In this document: in pieces, positions 16,524 through 25,584 of the stretch | How positions within the stretch are numbered: position 1 is the stretch's first letter | Layout of the letters: each line of letters opens with the position of its first letter | Origin: Nitrospirales bacterium | GTDB taxonomy: Bacteria > Nitrospirota > Nitrospiria > Nitrospirales > UBA8639 | Assembly (NCBI GenBank): GCA_012270585.1 | Contig: JAAXIB010000014.1 | Span: forward strand, 89,091-153,090 | DNA length: 64,000 nucleotides | Direction: 5' to 3' | Made by a program: the position numbers and the translations under genes | The notes under the pieces: generated by a model | Database searches by the model: none | What the model was told of the DNA's origin: nothing | Seen by the model: the letters and a program-made list of their open reading frames with translations, nothing else

Positions 16524-17777
16524 GTGGCAACCATCATGCCTTTTCGTGCCGTAAGACCCAAACCGGAATACGCCGGCCAAGTGGCTGCGCCCCCTTATGA
16601 CGTCGTCTCTTTGGATGAGGCACGAAACATCGCCGATGGCAATCCTTACTGTTTTCTCCGGGTTGGGCGAGCCGAATTAGAGTTGGCCGACGGGATTGAT
16701 CCCTATTCAACGGAAGTCTACGAAAGAGGAGCCGCCAACCTTCGGCAATTTCTCGAAGCCGGCATCCTAGTACGGGAAGGCCACCCCATGTTTGGGGTGT
16801 ACCGCCAACGCTGGGAGGCTCACGAACAGACCGGCCTCGTCGCGCTCGCCTCGATCGACGAGTACGACCGTGGGATCATCAAGAAGCACGAACTCACCAA
16901 ACCGGTCAAGGAGATGGACCGCGTACGAGTGATCGAAACGCACGAATCGCAGTCCGGGCCCGTCCTCCTGTTTTTCCGCCGCACGCTTCAATTCGAGAAT
17001 TGGCTCACGGACGTCACGGCCACCAAGCCGGACGTTCAGTTCACCGCCGACGATGGCGTGGAGCACACGGTCTGGAGCCTGCGGGATTACGCGGCCATTG
17101 GAAAAATAGTCGAAGATTTCAAGAACGTTGACGCGTTGTATATTGCCGACGGGCACCATCGCTCTGCTGCCGCCAGTCGCGTACGAGCTTCATGGACCCA
17201 AAGTGACGCACGGTCCTCACGGCATCACGAAGAAGGTTTCTTGTGCGTCATCTTTCCGCACGACGAATTGCAAATCCTACCCTATAACCGCGTGGTGCGC
17301 GATCTGAATGGATACACCTCACGCAAATTTCTTGATGCCCTGGCCGTCGACTATGAAGTACAACCCACCACACAACCCGGGCAGGCTCCGGAAGCCGGGT
17401 TTGACATGTACCTGGAAGGCCACTGGCATCGCGCGTTTCCCAAATTGACGCCGGAACAACGGCCAATGATGGAGCAAAATCCGGTGAACGCATTGGCCGT
17501 TTCGGTGCTGACCGACCGCGTGTTAATGCCACTGCTGGGGATTACGGATCAACGCTCCGATCCGAGGATCGATTTCGTCGGAGGCATTCACCCGCCGAAA
17601 ATCCTGGCCTCGAAGGTTGATGGAGGAGACTGGACCGTCGCGTTCTGGTTGTATCCCACGACCGTTGACGAACTCATGGCGGTTTCCGATGCCCAAGGAC
17701 TTATGCCGCCCAAGAGCACGTGGTTTGAACCCAAGCTCCGTGACGGCTTATTCGTGCATCTCTTCAGGGAGGAGTAA
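16524..17777 (+). CDS. DUF1015 family protein
   Basis: 417 residues. It begins with the family pattern FRAVRPKPEYAGQVAAPPYDVVS and contains the conserved IADGHHRSAAASRV segment near residues 209-222. It ends with a Phe/Trp-rich region. DUF1015 proteins are widespread cytosolic proteins. Some are annotated as SerC-linked because of gene neighbourhood, but no reaction is firmly assigned to my knowledge. The start is GTG at 16524 with AAAGGAG five bases upstream. There is no serine-pathway gene beside it in this window. Confidence 0.85.
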   Translation: MATIMPFRAVRPKPEYAGQVAAPPYDVVSLDEARNIADGNPYCFLRVGRAELELADGIDPYSTEVYERGAANLRQFLEAGILVREGHPMFGVYRQRWEAHEQTGLVALASIDEYDRGIIKKHELTKPVKEMDRVRVIETHESQSGPVLLFFRRTLQFENWLTDVTATKPDVQFTADDGVEHTVWSLRDYAAIGKIVEDFKNVDALYIADGHHRSAAASRVRASWTQSDARSSRHHEEGFLCVIFPHDELQILPYNRVVRDLNGYTSRKFLDALAVDYEVQPTTQPGQAPEAGFDMYLEGHWHRAFPKLTPEQRPMMEQNPVNALAVSVLTDRVLMPLLGITDQRSDPRIDFVGGIHPPKILASKVDGGDWTVAFWLYPTTVDELMAVSDAQGLMPPKSTWFEPKLRDGLFVHLFREE

Positions 17778-17789
17778 GCTGATCCCGGC

Positions 17790-18377
17790 TTACATATCGC
17801 CACAATCCGGATACCGTGTGGAACCTGCCCGGAAATATGATTCCCTCACGATCCACCCAAGCTCACTGACGGGGTCCAAAACGGGGATGGCAACGTTCTC
17901 CTCTGCTGGATCCTCCTCTGTGCCGTCACGCTGGCGGGAGTCGCTTGTCTGCCGGTCGCCCCACGTCCCTTCTCTATTGCAAAAAAGAAAGTCCGTATCC
18001 CAAAAATAAATGTTAACCAGTGCCTCTCCATCCACTTCCCCGATATGGTAATCTCCAATGGGTCTGGTGTGCTGGTCGAAATCATCGAGCAAATCATTAT
18101 GGGTCGCGCAAAAATTTTTTAACGTTTCGTACAGCACGAGCCAATGCAGATCGGTCAAGCGATAAACTTGCGAATCATTCAAGGCAGCCAACAGTTGGAC
18201 CAGCACCCGCACCGCCTCATAGGGACAAAGCCGTTGTGAGGTTTCCGGATAGAGCCCTTCCCATGAGTCGATGGCCCCGTCGTCAGACAGCAATTGGATT
18301 TCGGATGCTTCACTGGTGAAGGCTTCTTTCAGAATAGCTTCAAATACAGGGTCGGGTTTGGTTTGAGAATAAATCAT
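17790..18377 (-). CDS. hypothetical protein, 195 residues
   Basis: No family recognised. The protein is acidic, soluble-looking and helical in its first half (VRVLVQLLAALNDSQVYRLTDLHWLVLYETLKNF). A central patch reads GEVDGEALVNIYFWDTDFLF. The C-terminal tail is low in structure. It has no signal peptide. It converges on the DUF1015 gene with a 12-bp gap. AAGG lies about eight bases before the ATG. Confidence 0.5.
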   Translation of the reverse strand: MIYSQTKPDPVFEAILKEAFTSEASEIQLLSDDGAIDSWEGLYPETSQRLCPYEAVRVLVQLLAALNDSQVYRLTDLHWLVLYETLKNFCATHNDLLDDFDQHTRPIGDYHIGEVDGEALVNIYFWDTDFLFCNREGTWGDRQTSDSRQRDGTEEDPAEENVAIPVLDPVSELGWIVRESYFRAGSTRYPDCGDM

Positions 18378-18461
18378 CGCGATGACCTTGACGGTATCAT
18401 GCAGAAAATCCGTCCAACAAGAACTTGTAATTTCAGACGCATGAGATCGGAAATCAAGCTC

Positions 18462-18947
18462 TCAGAAAATCCAGGGAATCAGTCTCCATGTCCGCAACCG
18501 GTAGGCTTCATAGTCGTCGAAGACTTCTCCTAACAACTTCTCTTCATACCAAAGTTTCGCCACCAGGTCCGCGGCCAGGAGTACCCACCAAAACCCTCGC
18601 CAGTATGAAAAGGACTCGCACACCAATGCCAGCATGATCATCAGTAACGCCGTGTACATGGGATGTCGGATCCATTGATACGGGCCATTGGTCACCAGCC
18701 GGCTTCCCGCCTTGACATCGGGGAACACATTGACCTTCGTGACCCTCATGGCGAGGATCGCCCACAGCACCAACAGACTTCCCGACAGTTCCAACGTAAA
18801 ATAAACGACGTGCCTGGCGAACCAGGGACCGGAAAAAAGGATCGCTCCCATGCAGACAAACTGAACTCCCACGAGCACGTAGGATGCGGCGGCTTGGTGT
18901 TTCATGAGCAAGGCGCACCGGTGTGCACACTCCCGGGAAGATGGCAT
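18462..18947 (-). CDS. isoprenylcysteine carboxyl methyltransferase-like (ICMT/PEMT) membrane protein
   Basis: 161 residues with four to five hydrophobic segments. GPYQWIRHPMYTALLMI and the C-terminal KLWYEEKLL...YEAYRLRTWRLIP match the SAM-binding region of the ICMT/phospholipid methyltransferase superfamily (GPY.xxRHP.Y...E...Y..Y...RLIP). Bacterial members methylate lipids or unknown small molecules. The ATG at 18947 sits one base after the stop of the TPR lipoprotein gene, suggesting translational coupling; an alternative ATG is at 18905. The substrate is unknown. Confidence 0.75.
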   Translation of the reverse strand: MPSSRECAHRCALLMKHQAAASYVLVGVQFVCMGAILFSGPWFARHVVYFTLELSGSLLVLWAILAMRVTKVNVFPDVKAGSRLVTNGPYQWIRHPMYTALLMIMLALVCESFSYWRGFWWVLLAADLVAKLWYEEKLLGEVFDDYEAYRLRTWRLIPWIF

Positions 18948-18948
18948 C

Positions 18949-19347
18949 TCAATATCGATAGCCTCCGCTCAGGTGCCTCTCCAGAGTCGAAGACAGACCG
19001 AGGTGGTTGCGATAGGTTGGAGAGTTCAAAATTTCCTTATTGTTTGGAGCCAGTTCACTGGCTTTTTTGAAATGGATGGTGGCCTCCCGATGATTGCCCA
19101 GCTTGTGAAGCGTCAGGGCCAGATTGAAATGGGCTTCCGGCAAATCGGGATCGGCTCGAATCGCCGATTCGAAACGGCTCTTGGCTTCTTGCCACTTCCC
19201 GTCATGATACTGCTGAATCCCTTCAAGATTATCCTGAGCCGCAGCCGGACTCGTCATGGGCAGGACGGCAAGAGGACCTGACGGCGTGGCACACCCCGTC
19301 ACCATCACGACGCATCCCAAGATGACCGCTTTTATTCCACGGTGCAT
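18949..19347 (-). CDS. TPR lipoprotein
   Basis: 132 residues. The lipobox VTGC (cleavage before Cys19) predicts a lipoprotein. Two TPR units follow (YHDGKWQEAKSRFESAIRAD and AHFNLALTLHKLGNHREATIHFKKASELAP). The protein probably scaffolds complexes at the inner or outer membrane. It lies directly upstream of the ICMT-like gene with a one-base gap. Confidence 0.75.
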   Translation of the reverse strand: MHRGIKAVILGCVVMVTGCATPSGPLAVLPMTSPAAAQDNLEGIQQYHDGKWQEAKSRFESAIRADPDLPEAHFNLALTLHKLGNHREATIHFKKASELAPNNKEILNSPTYRNHLGLSSTLERHLSGGYRY

Positions 19348-19562
19348 ACGTTTCCCGCCTATGCTTTTCTCACCCTTACCATTTTTTCCTGAATTGTGGC
19401 CTCAGATACGGCCAGATTGCAACGCGATGGAGGGATGCCAATTTCGACTAGACTATAGAATTCTTGGAACTAAAAGCCTATACTTTTGAGTTGTCCTAAT
19501 AAGTAGAATATTTGTTCCATTACTCAACGACGCTCTTTTACCCTCATAGGAGGAGTCACCAG

Positions 19563-19937
19563 ATGAAACAAACGCTTGGTTTTCTCACGTTGATGATCAT
19601 CGCCGGCGGCCTCTTGCAGGCATCGGCATATGCATCCGGTTCCCTTTCGACCGGCCAGGGCATCAGCGCCAGGAGCGCCTACGCCATGGGCAAGGCCCTC
19701 ACGTTCCAAAAGCTCGTGTGCCCGTCCTGTCCCCTTAAGGCGGCCGATTTGACCAAGGAACGCGCCATGAGCCTGAAAAACAGCCTCGAAGCCCGTGGCG
19801 CGGCGAACAAGCCGGGCACTCCAGACGACCAGCACATTGCCGTACTCTGTCCGGGCAGCCGTGCCTCCGGTTGCGACGAGAAGCCGGACGAACAGGAACT
19901 CGTCCACTATTACCTGAAGCGCCGCTTCAAGATGTAA
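19563..19937 (+). CDS. exported hypothetical protein with CxxC motif
   Basis: 124 residues from the ATG at 19563, preceded by the strong ribosome site AGGAGG. A signal peptide ends near ASAYA. The mature part has CPSCPL, a helix (DLTKERAMSLKNSLEARG), and later the cysteines of LCPGSRASGCDE. The four cysteines could form two disulfides or bind metal or haem-free cofactors. No family recognised. It ends 37 bp before the frameshifted outer-membrane protein gene, probably the same transcript. Confidence 0.6.
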   Translation: MKQTLGFLTLMIIAGGLLQASAYASGSLSTGQGISARSAYAMGKALTFQKLVCPSCPLKAADLTKERAMSLKNSLEARGAANKPGTPDDQHIAVLCPGSRASGCDEKPDEQELVHYYLKRRFKM

Positions 19938-19974
19938 CCCCATCATGGATTTGAACAAACGGAGGAACGTCACC

Positions 19975-20888
19975 ATGTATAGAGCATCATTGATTGCCCT
20001 CGTGGTTACGGTCACGACGGCCATGGGATCATCCGCCTTCGCCGACGGGGTCTCGCCTTGGCTCCCCGCGCCCGGCGCCGGATTCGTCAACCTTTCCTAT
20101 GTCTCCCAGAACGCCACCCAGTTCTACGTCCAAGAGGACTTGAGAGGAACTCCTCCTCAGAATGCGGTACCCGATGGCAAAGGCCCGAATCTCGGCCAGC
20201 ACACCGTGTGGCTCACCGGCATGTATGGCTGGTCTGATTCAATCGCGATAGACTTCCGCGTGGGCGCCGCCAGGAGCTATTTTGGTGCCACAACGCCTAT
20301 GGGAGCCCCAATCCCGCCCACGGGAGGACGCGATAATTACTCTGGCGTGACGGACACCAATATCGGCGCACCTGGCGCATCGCCGACGAACTCGTGAATC
20401 CATCAATGCCGAGCGTTGCCCTGTGCGCTGGGGCGATCATCGAGGGATCCTATACACCCGGCTGGATCAATTCCATCGGCGACGGAGCAAGCGGCCTGGA
20501 AGTGTCGGCCCTGGCCGGCAAGTATTTCGCGGACATGTTCGCCGTATCCGGGGAAGTCGGGTACCGCGTCCGCGACGAGGGCGTCCCGTCGGACCTCTTC
20601 CTGAACCTGTCGGGCGGTTTGCTGTTCGAGAACATCGGATTGAGTGTCAACTACAAGCTGGTGGACGCTCAGTCCGGCCTCCAAATCGGCGGTCCCGGAT
20701 TCAGTCCCGTCACGGGCGTTTTTCCCAGGTTGGAAGAAGACATCCAGTTTCTCAGCGGGACGGTAAGCCTCAATGTGACGGACCAAACGAACATTGGCGT
20801 GTCTTACGGCGAGGTCATCGACGGTCGCAATACGTCGAAGTCCAAAGTGTTCAGCGTGTCGATGGAATACCTGTTCGACACCTTCTGA
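19975..20888 (+). pseudogene. outer-membrane beta-barrel protein gene with a frameshift
   Basis: The reading frame from the ATG at 19975 (GGAGG upstream, signal peptide ending SSAFA) encodes a transporter-like barrel up to DTNIGA. It then shifts near 20370 and stops at 20397. The frame offset by two nucleotides continues the same protein (WRIADELVNPSMPSVALCAGAIIEGSY...) to 20888, ending in SVSMEYLFDTF, a typical outer-membrane C-terminus with final Phe. Adding one base in GCACCTGG at about 20369-20376 would restore a continuous product of about 304 residues. It is either a real inactivating mutation or a one-base sequence error. The DNA is GC-richer than the regions to its left. Confidence 0.8.
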
Positions 20889-20902
20889 TTCCCCCGCGCC
20901 TG

Positions 20903-20921
20903 TCCTGAGCCTGTCGAAGGA
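20903..20921. repeat. dispersed intergenic repeat motif
   Basis: TCCTGAGCCTGTCGAAGGA lies between two convergent genes. This short motif (CCTGAGCCTGTCGAAGG or its complement) is a familiar dispersed repeat in many bacterial genomes. Its function is unknown. I saw only this copy in the window. Confidence 0.45.
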
Positions 20922-20933
20922 TGCCGACGCGCC

Positions 20934-21845
20934 TCAGGGCCGGTTCAGGCTCCAGTCGTACTCGTAGTCCACTGACCCGGTGAATTTCCTCAGGCGTGTC
21001 GCGAGCGCCTTGTCCGCGTACTTGACGAGGTGTTCGATCACCGACTTCTCGGCACCCCCGAAGTCCGCCACATACCATTTGTAAATGCTCGAAATGATGA
21101 TGAAGTCGTCATCCATGAAATCCACGCCCCGCGGATGGTTCACGTAGGCGCGCGCGCCGGCCTGAAGCAAATCTTCGGTATTCTCCGCGGTGAAAACCGT
21201 GGGACTCAGGTTCGGACAGCCGTAGCTGGCGCAGTTGACCGCGTAGTGGATCCGGTTGTCCCGCCAGATGGGTCGCAGGATGCCGTGTTCGATGTTGTTC
21301 AACGTTAAATCCCGGCCGGCGACCTTGGCATGCACGTCGTCCCAGGGCCCGCCGAAGATACCTCCCGACTTACCCAACAGGCTCTCGCTGATGTCCTTAA
21401 TCGAATCCACGGGATACGCGTCCGCCACGACCTGCACGGTCAGGGCGTTGTAGAAATTGATCCAGTACGCTTTCTGTTCCGCGCGGGAATAGTCCCTCGG
21501 ATCCAACGACTGCAAAGACGTGAGATACGCCGCCAGCTTGGCGGTATCGCCTGCATTGGCCTTGAACGCCCCGTAATCGAAGCGATTCACGCCCGAGTCG
21601 TGCACACGCAGATAGTCGTTCAGGATCTCCTGCCAAGCGACGTGCTCGACGTGCCCGACGTTCTTTTCGTCGCTCGCGTCCCACGCCGGAATCAGTTTGG
21701 CGGTCTGAGCATGTACGACACCGGCAAGCAGCAGCGCCACAAACAGGCATACGGCAATTCGTCGTAGGGGGGGACCTATGCGTCCCCCTTTGCGGTAGGG
21801 ATGAACCTGTATGTCCGCCCTGTATTTAATCCGGAATAGCTTCAT
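20934..21845 (-). CDS. DUF547 family exported protein
   Basis: About 303 residues from the ATG at 21845 (AGGAGG upstream). An unusually long basic N-terminus (about 29 residues) precedes the signal segment VCLFVALLLAGVVHA. The DUF547 region includes KAYWINFYNALTVQVV, SLLGKSGGIFGGP, TLNNIEHGILRP and the hallmark HYAVNCASYGCPNLSP. DUF547 resembles a papain/transglutaminase-like fold, with the Cys-His pair as candidate catalytic residues. The reaction is unproven. It overlaps the GT2 gene by four bases (ATGA), so the two are coupled. The hairpin at 21769-21788 lies inside its N-terminal codons. Confidence 0.85.
   Translation of the reverse strand: MKLFRIKYRADIQVHPYRKGGRIGPPLRRIAVCLFVALLLAGVVHAQTAKLIPAWDASDEKNVGHVEHVAWQEILNDYLRVHDSGVNRFDYGAFKANAGDTAKLAAYLTSLQSLDPRDYSRAEQKAYWINFYNALTVQVVADAYPVDSIKDISESLLGKSGGIFGGPWDDVHAKVAGRDLTLNNIEHGILRPIWRDNRIHYAVNCASYGCPNLSPTVFTAENTEDLLQAGARAYVNHPRGVDFMDDDFIIISSIYKWYVADFGGAEKSVIEHLVKYADKALATRLRKFTGSVDYEYDWSLNRP
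21769..21788. repeat. REP-like hairpin inside the DUF547 gene start
   Basis: GGGGGAC and GTCCCCC pair around a six-base loop. GTAGGG-type sequence lies on both sides. It encodes residues around RKGGRIGPPL, which make the odd extended N-terminus of the DUF547 protein. It looks like a mobile repeat that landed in frame. Confidence 0.4.
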
Positions 21846-22600
21846 GGTCGTTCTTCCTCCTTGTTGCAGTCTGTTCTGCCGGACTCGACGCGCCGGCATC
21901 GCAACCGGGCGATCATCCCGAGAATGCCGATGCCGGCGCCGACAACGCCCTTCAGGGTTCCCCCAACTTTCGATATCCCGAAACGCCGCCGCAGGGTATT
22001 CACCGGCGTCTCGACGAGTCGCATGTTCAATCGGATGGCCTTGACCTGCATTTCCACCGTCCAGCCGTAGGCAATATCGCGCATGTCGAGCCGTCGCAGG
22101 ACATCCGCGCGGATGGCCCGAAAGGGACCCAGGTCGGTGACCACCCGCCCCCACAGCAGCCGGATCAGCAGGCTTGCCACGCGGTTGCCGGCGATTTGCG
22201 GCATCGACAGGGCGCCCGGTTCCATGCGTCCCAGCGCGCGAGACCCGATGGCCAGATCGGCGCCGCACGCGATGGCCCCCAGCAGGTCGAGTGCCTGCGG
22301 GACCTCGAACGACTGGTCGCCGTCCACGAACAGGACGACGTCCACCCGGTGGAGAGCCGCGATGGCCGTCAAGCACGCCCTCCCGTAGCCGGGCGTCTCC
22401 TCGACGACCACGCGGGCGCCTGCATCGCGCGCGCGCGATGCCGTGGCGTCCGTCGATCCGTTGTCGCACACCACGATGTCGTCGATGACCCGGGATTCGT
22501 CGTCCGTACGAAGATCCAGCAGCGCGCCGACCACCGCGCCGATGTTGTCTTCTTCGTTACATGCCGGAATCACCGCCCCGATGCTCAACCCTTTATACAT
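21842..22600 (-). CDS. family 2 glycosyltransferase
   Basis: 252 residues. The GT-A fold starts with AVIPACNEEDNIGAVV and continues with VVCDNGSTDATASRARDAGA. The metal-binding DGD motif is in VVLFVDGDQSFE, followed by AIGSRALGRMEPGALS. This resembles dolichyl-phosphate or polyprenyl-phosphate sugar transferases. No C-terminal membrane segment pair is obvious; residues 220-235 are hydrophobic. It is encoded between a membrane glycosyltransferase-like gene and the DUF547 gene, all leftward. The trio probably builds or modifies a surface glycan. Confidence 0.85.
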   Translation of the reverse strand: MYKGLSIGAVIPACNEEDNIGAVVGALLDLRTDDESRVIDDIVVCDNGSTDATASRARDAGARVVVEETPGYGRACLTAIAALHRVDVVLFVDGDQSFEVPQALDLLGAIACGADLAIGSRALGRMEPGALSMPQIAGNRVASLLIRLLWGRVVTDLGPFRAIRADVLRRLDMRDIAYGWTVEMQVKAIRLNMRLVETPVNTLRRRFGISKVGGTLKGVVGAGIGILGMIARLRCRRVESGRTDCNKEEERP

Positions 22601-22617
22601 CGCATCCCGTCGCTACC

Positions 22618-23934
22618 TCAATTGTCTGTCCTGTCGCCGAGGTCTGGCGACCGCCGCCGGAACAGGTCATAGGCCAGCGCCAAGAGGATCAGGCCGAACT
22701 CCAGGGGCCGAACCCATACCGGCTGCTGGTACGGTTGCAGATCACCATCAATCAGGTTGAGTCCGGTCACGTAGCCGAGCAAGACCACAACGGAAGCCGT
22801 CCACGCGGAGACACTCGGCGCCATCGCCGCAAACGGGAGTAGCCAGAGCAGGTACCACGGGTTGATGACCGGCGAGGCCGCGAGTAATACGCCATAGAGC
22901 CAGTCGCCTCGCGGGACCTCGCGCGCGCCGGTCCGGGCATATCGGAAATAGTAGCGTCCCCAGAAAACGCCGCACAACAGGCCCAGCACGAGCTTGGACT
23001 CGAACGGTTGCAAGACGGTGGCAATCACCCCGTAGGCCGCCGAGTTGAACTCCCATTCCCGCGCAAAGACCAGCAGCGATTCGAAGTCCGTCCCGCCTTG
23101 CAGGGCGAACGGCATATACAAAGCCCCCAGCGTGACGATAAACAGGATCCAGTGCCCGAAGCCCGCGCCGACCAACACCAACGGTACCAGCACCAGCGCG
23201 AATATCTTGGCCCCTACGGCCATTCCCAGGCAGACGGCTGTACTCCGCCAGCGATGATTTCTGGACAGCACGATCGCCGCCAGCAGCAGGCAGACGCCAA
23301 GGCCGTCCGGGTGCGCGGTAAAGGCGATTTCCTTGACGACCAGCGGACACCACGCGTAGAGCATGGCGTTTCCAGCTGGGGCCAGGCGCAGCAGCAGCGC
23401 TATGGTCGCGAGATCGACGACGATCAGGATCGCCTGCAAGGCTGCAACGCTGCCCGGTTTCAACCAGTAGCCGAGCAGGAAGACGACCTGCGTGACCGGG
23501 GCGTAGATGGTCGGCAATTCGGGAGAATTGATCCTATCCAGGATGCCGTGAAATATCGCGGGAACGCCGGGGGCGCTGAAGAACGCTTCAGGGACGGCAC
23601 CGTAAGGTGTACCGGTCGTAGCAAAGCAGTAGCCGTCCCACAGGTAACGGTAGAAGTCGTCTTCGTAAAACGGCCCGCCCAGCAGCCCGCAGAGCCTGAA
23701 AACCACCGCCCAGAGGATCAGGCTGCCGAGCGGGAAGGATTGGTCACGCCGGTTGAAATACAGGTAAAGACCGAAGACCGGCAGGCTGGTCCACGCGACG
23801 AAGAGGAAGAATGCCGGCAGGTCGGGGTCGCCGGGGCGTTGCGCCAGAAAGGCGAGGGCGGCGTACCCCAACGCGCACCACAGACCAACCAGGTCCACAT
23901 ACCGGCACGTACGCCCGTTTGCGATCGGTGTCAT
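22618..23934 (-). CDS. integral-membrane GT-C type glycosyltransferase
   Basis: 438 residues with about ten to twelve hydrophobic segments. The loop GPFYEDDFYRYLWDGYCFATTGTPYG carries the acidic EDD-D pattern typical of GT-C enzymes that use polyprenyl-phosphate sugars (mannosyltransferase MptB-like or GT87-like). Later, INPWYLLWLLPFAAM is also characteristic. It probably works with the adjacent GT2 enzyme: GT2 charges the lipid carrier and this enzyme transfers the sugar outside the membrane. The sugar and acceptor are unknown. It is 17 bp upstream of the GT2 gene. The operon is GC-rich relative to the window. Confidence 0.75.
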   Translation of the reverse strand: MTPIANGRTCRYVDLVGLWCALGYAALAFLAQRPGDPDLPAFFLFVAWTSLPVFGLYLYFNRRDQSFPLGSLILWAVVFRLCGLLGGPFYEDDFYRYLWDGYCFATTGTPYGAVPEAFFSAPGVPAIFHGILDRINSPELPTIYAPVTQVVFLLGYWLKPGSVAALQAILIVVDLATIALLLRLAPAGNAMLYAWCPLVVKEIAFTAHPDGLGVCLLLAAIVLSRNHRWRSTAVCLGMAVGAKIFALVLVPLVLVGAGFGHWILFIVTLGALYMPFALQGGTDFESLLVFAREWEFNSAAYGVIATVLQPFESKLVLGLLCGVFWGRYYFRYARTGAREVPRGDWLYGVLLAASPVINPWYLLWLLPFAAMAPSVSAWTASVVVLLGYVTGLNLIDGDLQPYQQPVWVRPLEFGLILLALAYDLFRRRSPDLGDRTDN

Positions 23935-24014
23935 GGATCATCAACCAATCTCTGAATACGGCATTGTACACGGAAGGTGCTTCCGCTACCATGCCCCATT
24001 ATTGGGACAAGGCT

Positions 24015-24039
24015 GGGAATAACGGTCGTTGTTCCCTAC
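24015..24039. repeat. imperfect palindrome related to 27957-27984
   Basis: GGGAATAACG-GT-CGTTGTTCCC followed by TAC is a near copy of the perfect palindrome at 27957. It sits just before the first flavoprotein gene, so the two copies bracket the 24.0-27.9 kb redox cluster. Confidence 0.6.
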
Positions 24040-24049
24040 GTCTAACGCC

Positions 24050-25486
24050 ATGACACATGACGTCGTCATCATCGGAGGAGGGTCCGCAGGGTATGCCGCG
24101 GCACGTACGGCGAGCGATGAAGGCGCCGACGTGGGCATTATCGATCATGGACCGTTAGGGGGGCTCTGCATTTTACGCGGATGCATGCCGACCAAGACGA
24201 TCCTGCGCTCCTCCGACGTCATGTCGCTCATGAATCGTGCGGAAGAATTCGGATTAAAGCCGGTTCCTGCAAAAGCCGATCTCTCCGCCATCATCAGTCG
24301 CAAGGCCCACCTCATCGGTGAGTTTGCCAATGACCGCATTCAGGCACTGAAAGATTCCCTTTTCACCTTATACGAGGAACGAGCCGCGTTCCTCTCTCCC
24401 CACGAAATCCAGGTCGGTTCCCACAAGCTGACGGCCAAGGCGTTTATTATCTCCACGGGCTCCGTGGTCTCCCGCGTCCCGATCTCCGGACTCGAAGAAG
24501 TCGGATATCTCACCAGCGATGAGGCTCTGGAACTACGCGACGTTCCCCAATCCATGATTGTGCTCGGCGGCGGACCCGTGGCCCTGGAGTTGGCTCAATT
24601 TTTCCAGCGTATCGGGACCCTCGTGACGCTGATCCAGCGAAGCGCCCACGTCATGTCGCAAGGCGATGAAGACCTGGCCCATCCGGTGGAAGCACGGTTC
24701 AGGGAAGAGGGCATGACGGTGTTGACCAATACCCGTCTGCATCGATTTACTCAGGACGGTACGCACAAAGTGGCTCATCTGACCCATGAAGGGAAGGAGA
24801 AAACCGTATCCGCAGAGGTGATTCTCCAAGCCCTCGGTCGCCGGCCTAATATCGAGAGTCTGAACGTGGAGGCTGCACGGATCGAGGTTCGTCAAGGCAA
24901 AATCGCGGTTGACGACACGATGCGGACCAGCCAACCCCACATTTACGCGGTGGGTGACGTGAACGGACTCCATGAAATCGTCCATATTGCGATCCAACAA
25001 GGAGAAATTGCAGGGTGGAACGCTATCCATCCCAGGACGTCACCCCGTCGATATGACGACCGACTTAAGACCCAGGTCGTCTTTACCGACCCTCAAATCG
25101 CCGGCGTCGGGTTAAGCGAAAAAGAATGCAGGAGCCGGAAGATACCCTATCGTGTCGCCACATATCCGTTTGCCGACCATGGGAAATCGTTGACGTTGGG
25201 TGAGACTCATGGTCACGTCAAACTTCTGGCTTCGCCGGAGAACGGCAAAATTTTGGGAGCGCATATTGTCGGACCGGAAGCTGCGGAACTGATTCATGAG
25301 CTCATTGCCGTCATGTATTATCAGGGGACGGTTCATGATGTTGCTCGGATGCCCCATTATCACCCGACCCTTGCCGAGATCGTCACGTATCCGGCGGAGG
25401 AATTAGCCGGTCTGATCAACTCAGGGTCTGCCGTCCAACGCGGAAAAGATTCGACCGCTCTTTTCACCGGTGACGTGCACCCGTAA
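24050..25486 (+). CDS. pyridine nucleotide-disulfide oxidoreductase (dihydrolipoyl dehydrogenase/mercuric reductase-like)
   Basis: About 478 residues. The FAD-binding GGGSAGYAAARTA is at the N-terminus. The redox-active pair lies in GGLCILRGCMPTK (C-x4-C). The NAD(P)-binding VLGGGPVALELAQFFQRIG is central, and the C-terminal dimer domain contains HYHPTLAEIVTYPAEE with the catalytic His-Glu arrangement. The enzyme should pass electrons from NAD(P)H via FAD to a disulfide or related substrate. It lacks a lipoyl domain and no 2-oxoacid dehydrogenase genes are nearby, so it is probably not the classic Lpd. The ATG at 24050 is preferred over an upstream TTG. Confidence 0.88.
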   Translation: MTHDVVIIGGGSAGYAAARTASDEGADVGIIDHGPLGGLCILRGCMPTKTILRSSDVMSLMNRAEEFGLKPVPAKADLSAIISRKAHLIGEFANDRIQALKDSLFTLYEERAAFLSPHEIQVGSHKLTAKAFIISTGSVVSRVPISGLEEVGYLTSDEALELRDVPQSMIVLGGGPVALELAQFFQRIGTLVTLIQRSAHVMSQGDEDLAHPVEARFREEGMTVLTNTRLHRFTQDGTHKVAHLTHEGKEKTVSAEVILQALGRRPNIESLNVEAARIEVRQGKIAVDDTMRTSQPHIYAVGDVNGLHEIVHIAIQQGEIAGWNAIHPRTSPRRYDDRLKTQVVFTDPQIAGVGLSEKECRSRKIPYRVATYPFADHGKSLTLGETHGHVKLLASPENGKILGAHIVGPEAAELIHELIAVMYYQGTVHDVARMPHYHPTLAEIVTYPAEELAGLINSGSAVQRGKDSTALFTGDVHP

Positions 25487-25584
25487 CGGCGAACGTGCTC
25501 AATGGGCTGAGACTCATAATGTTGAAGACGGCACACGACGTGCCAACATGACCCAAATCCACTCCGGCAACAATGGAGCCCACA

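Noticed and set aside
20934..22469. 511-residue open frame on the minus strand
   Set aside because: Only its last 303 codons (DUF547) are real; the Arg/Gly-rich upstream half is a shadow of the GT2 gene in another frame.
23008..23955. 315-residue frame antisense to the membrane glycosyltransferase
   Set aside because: Composition is rich in Gln, Arg and Asp with no motifs, typical of the antisense strand of a GC-rich membrane-protein gene.
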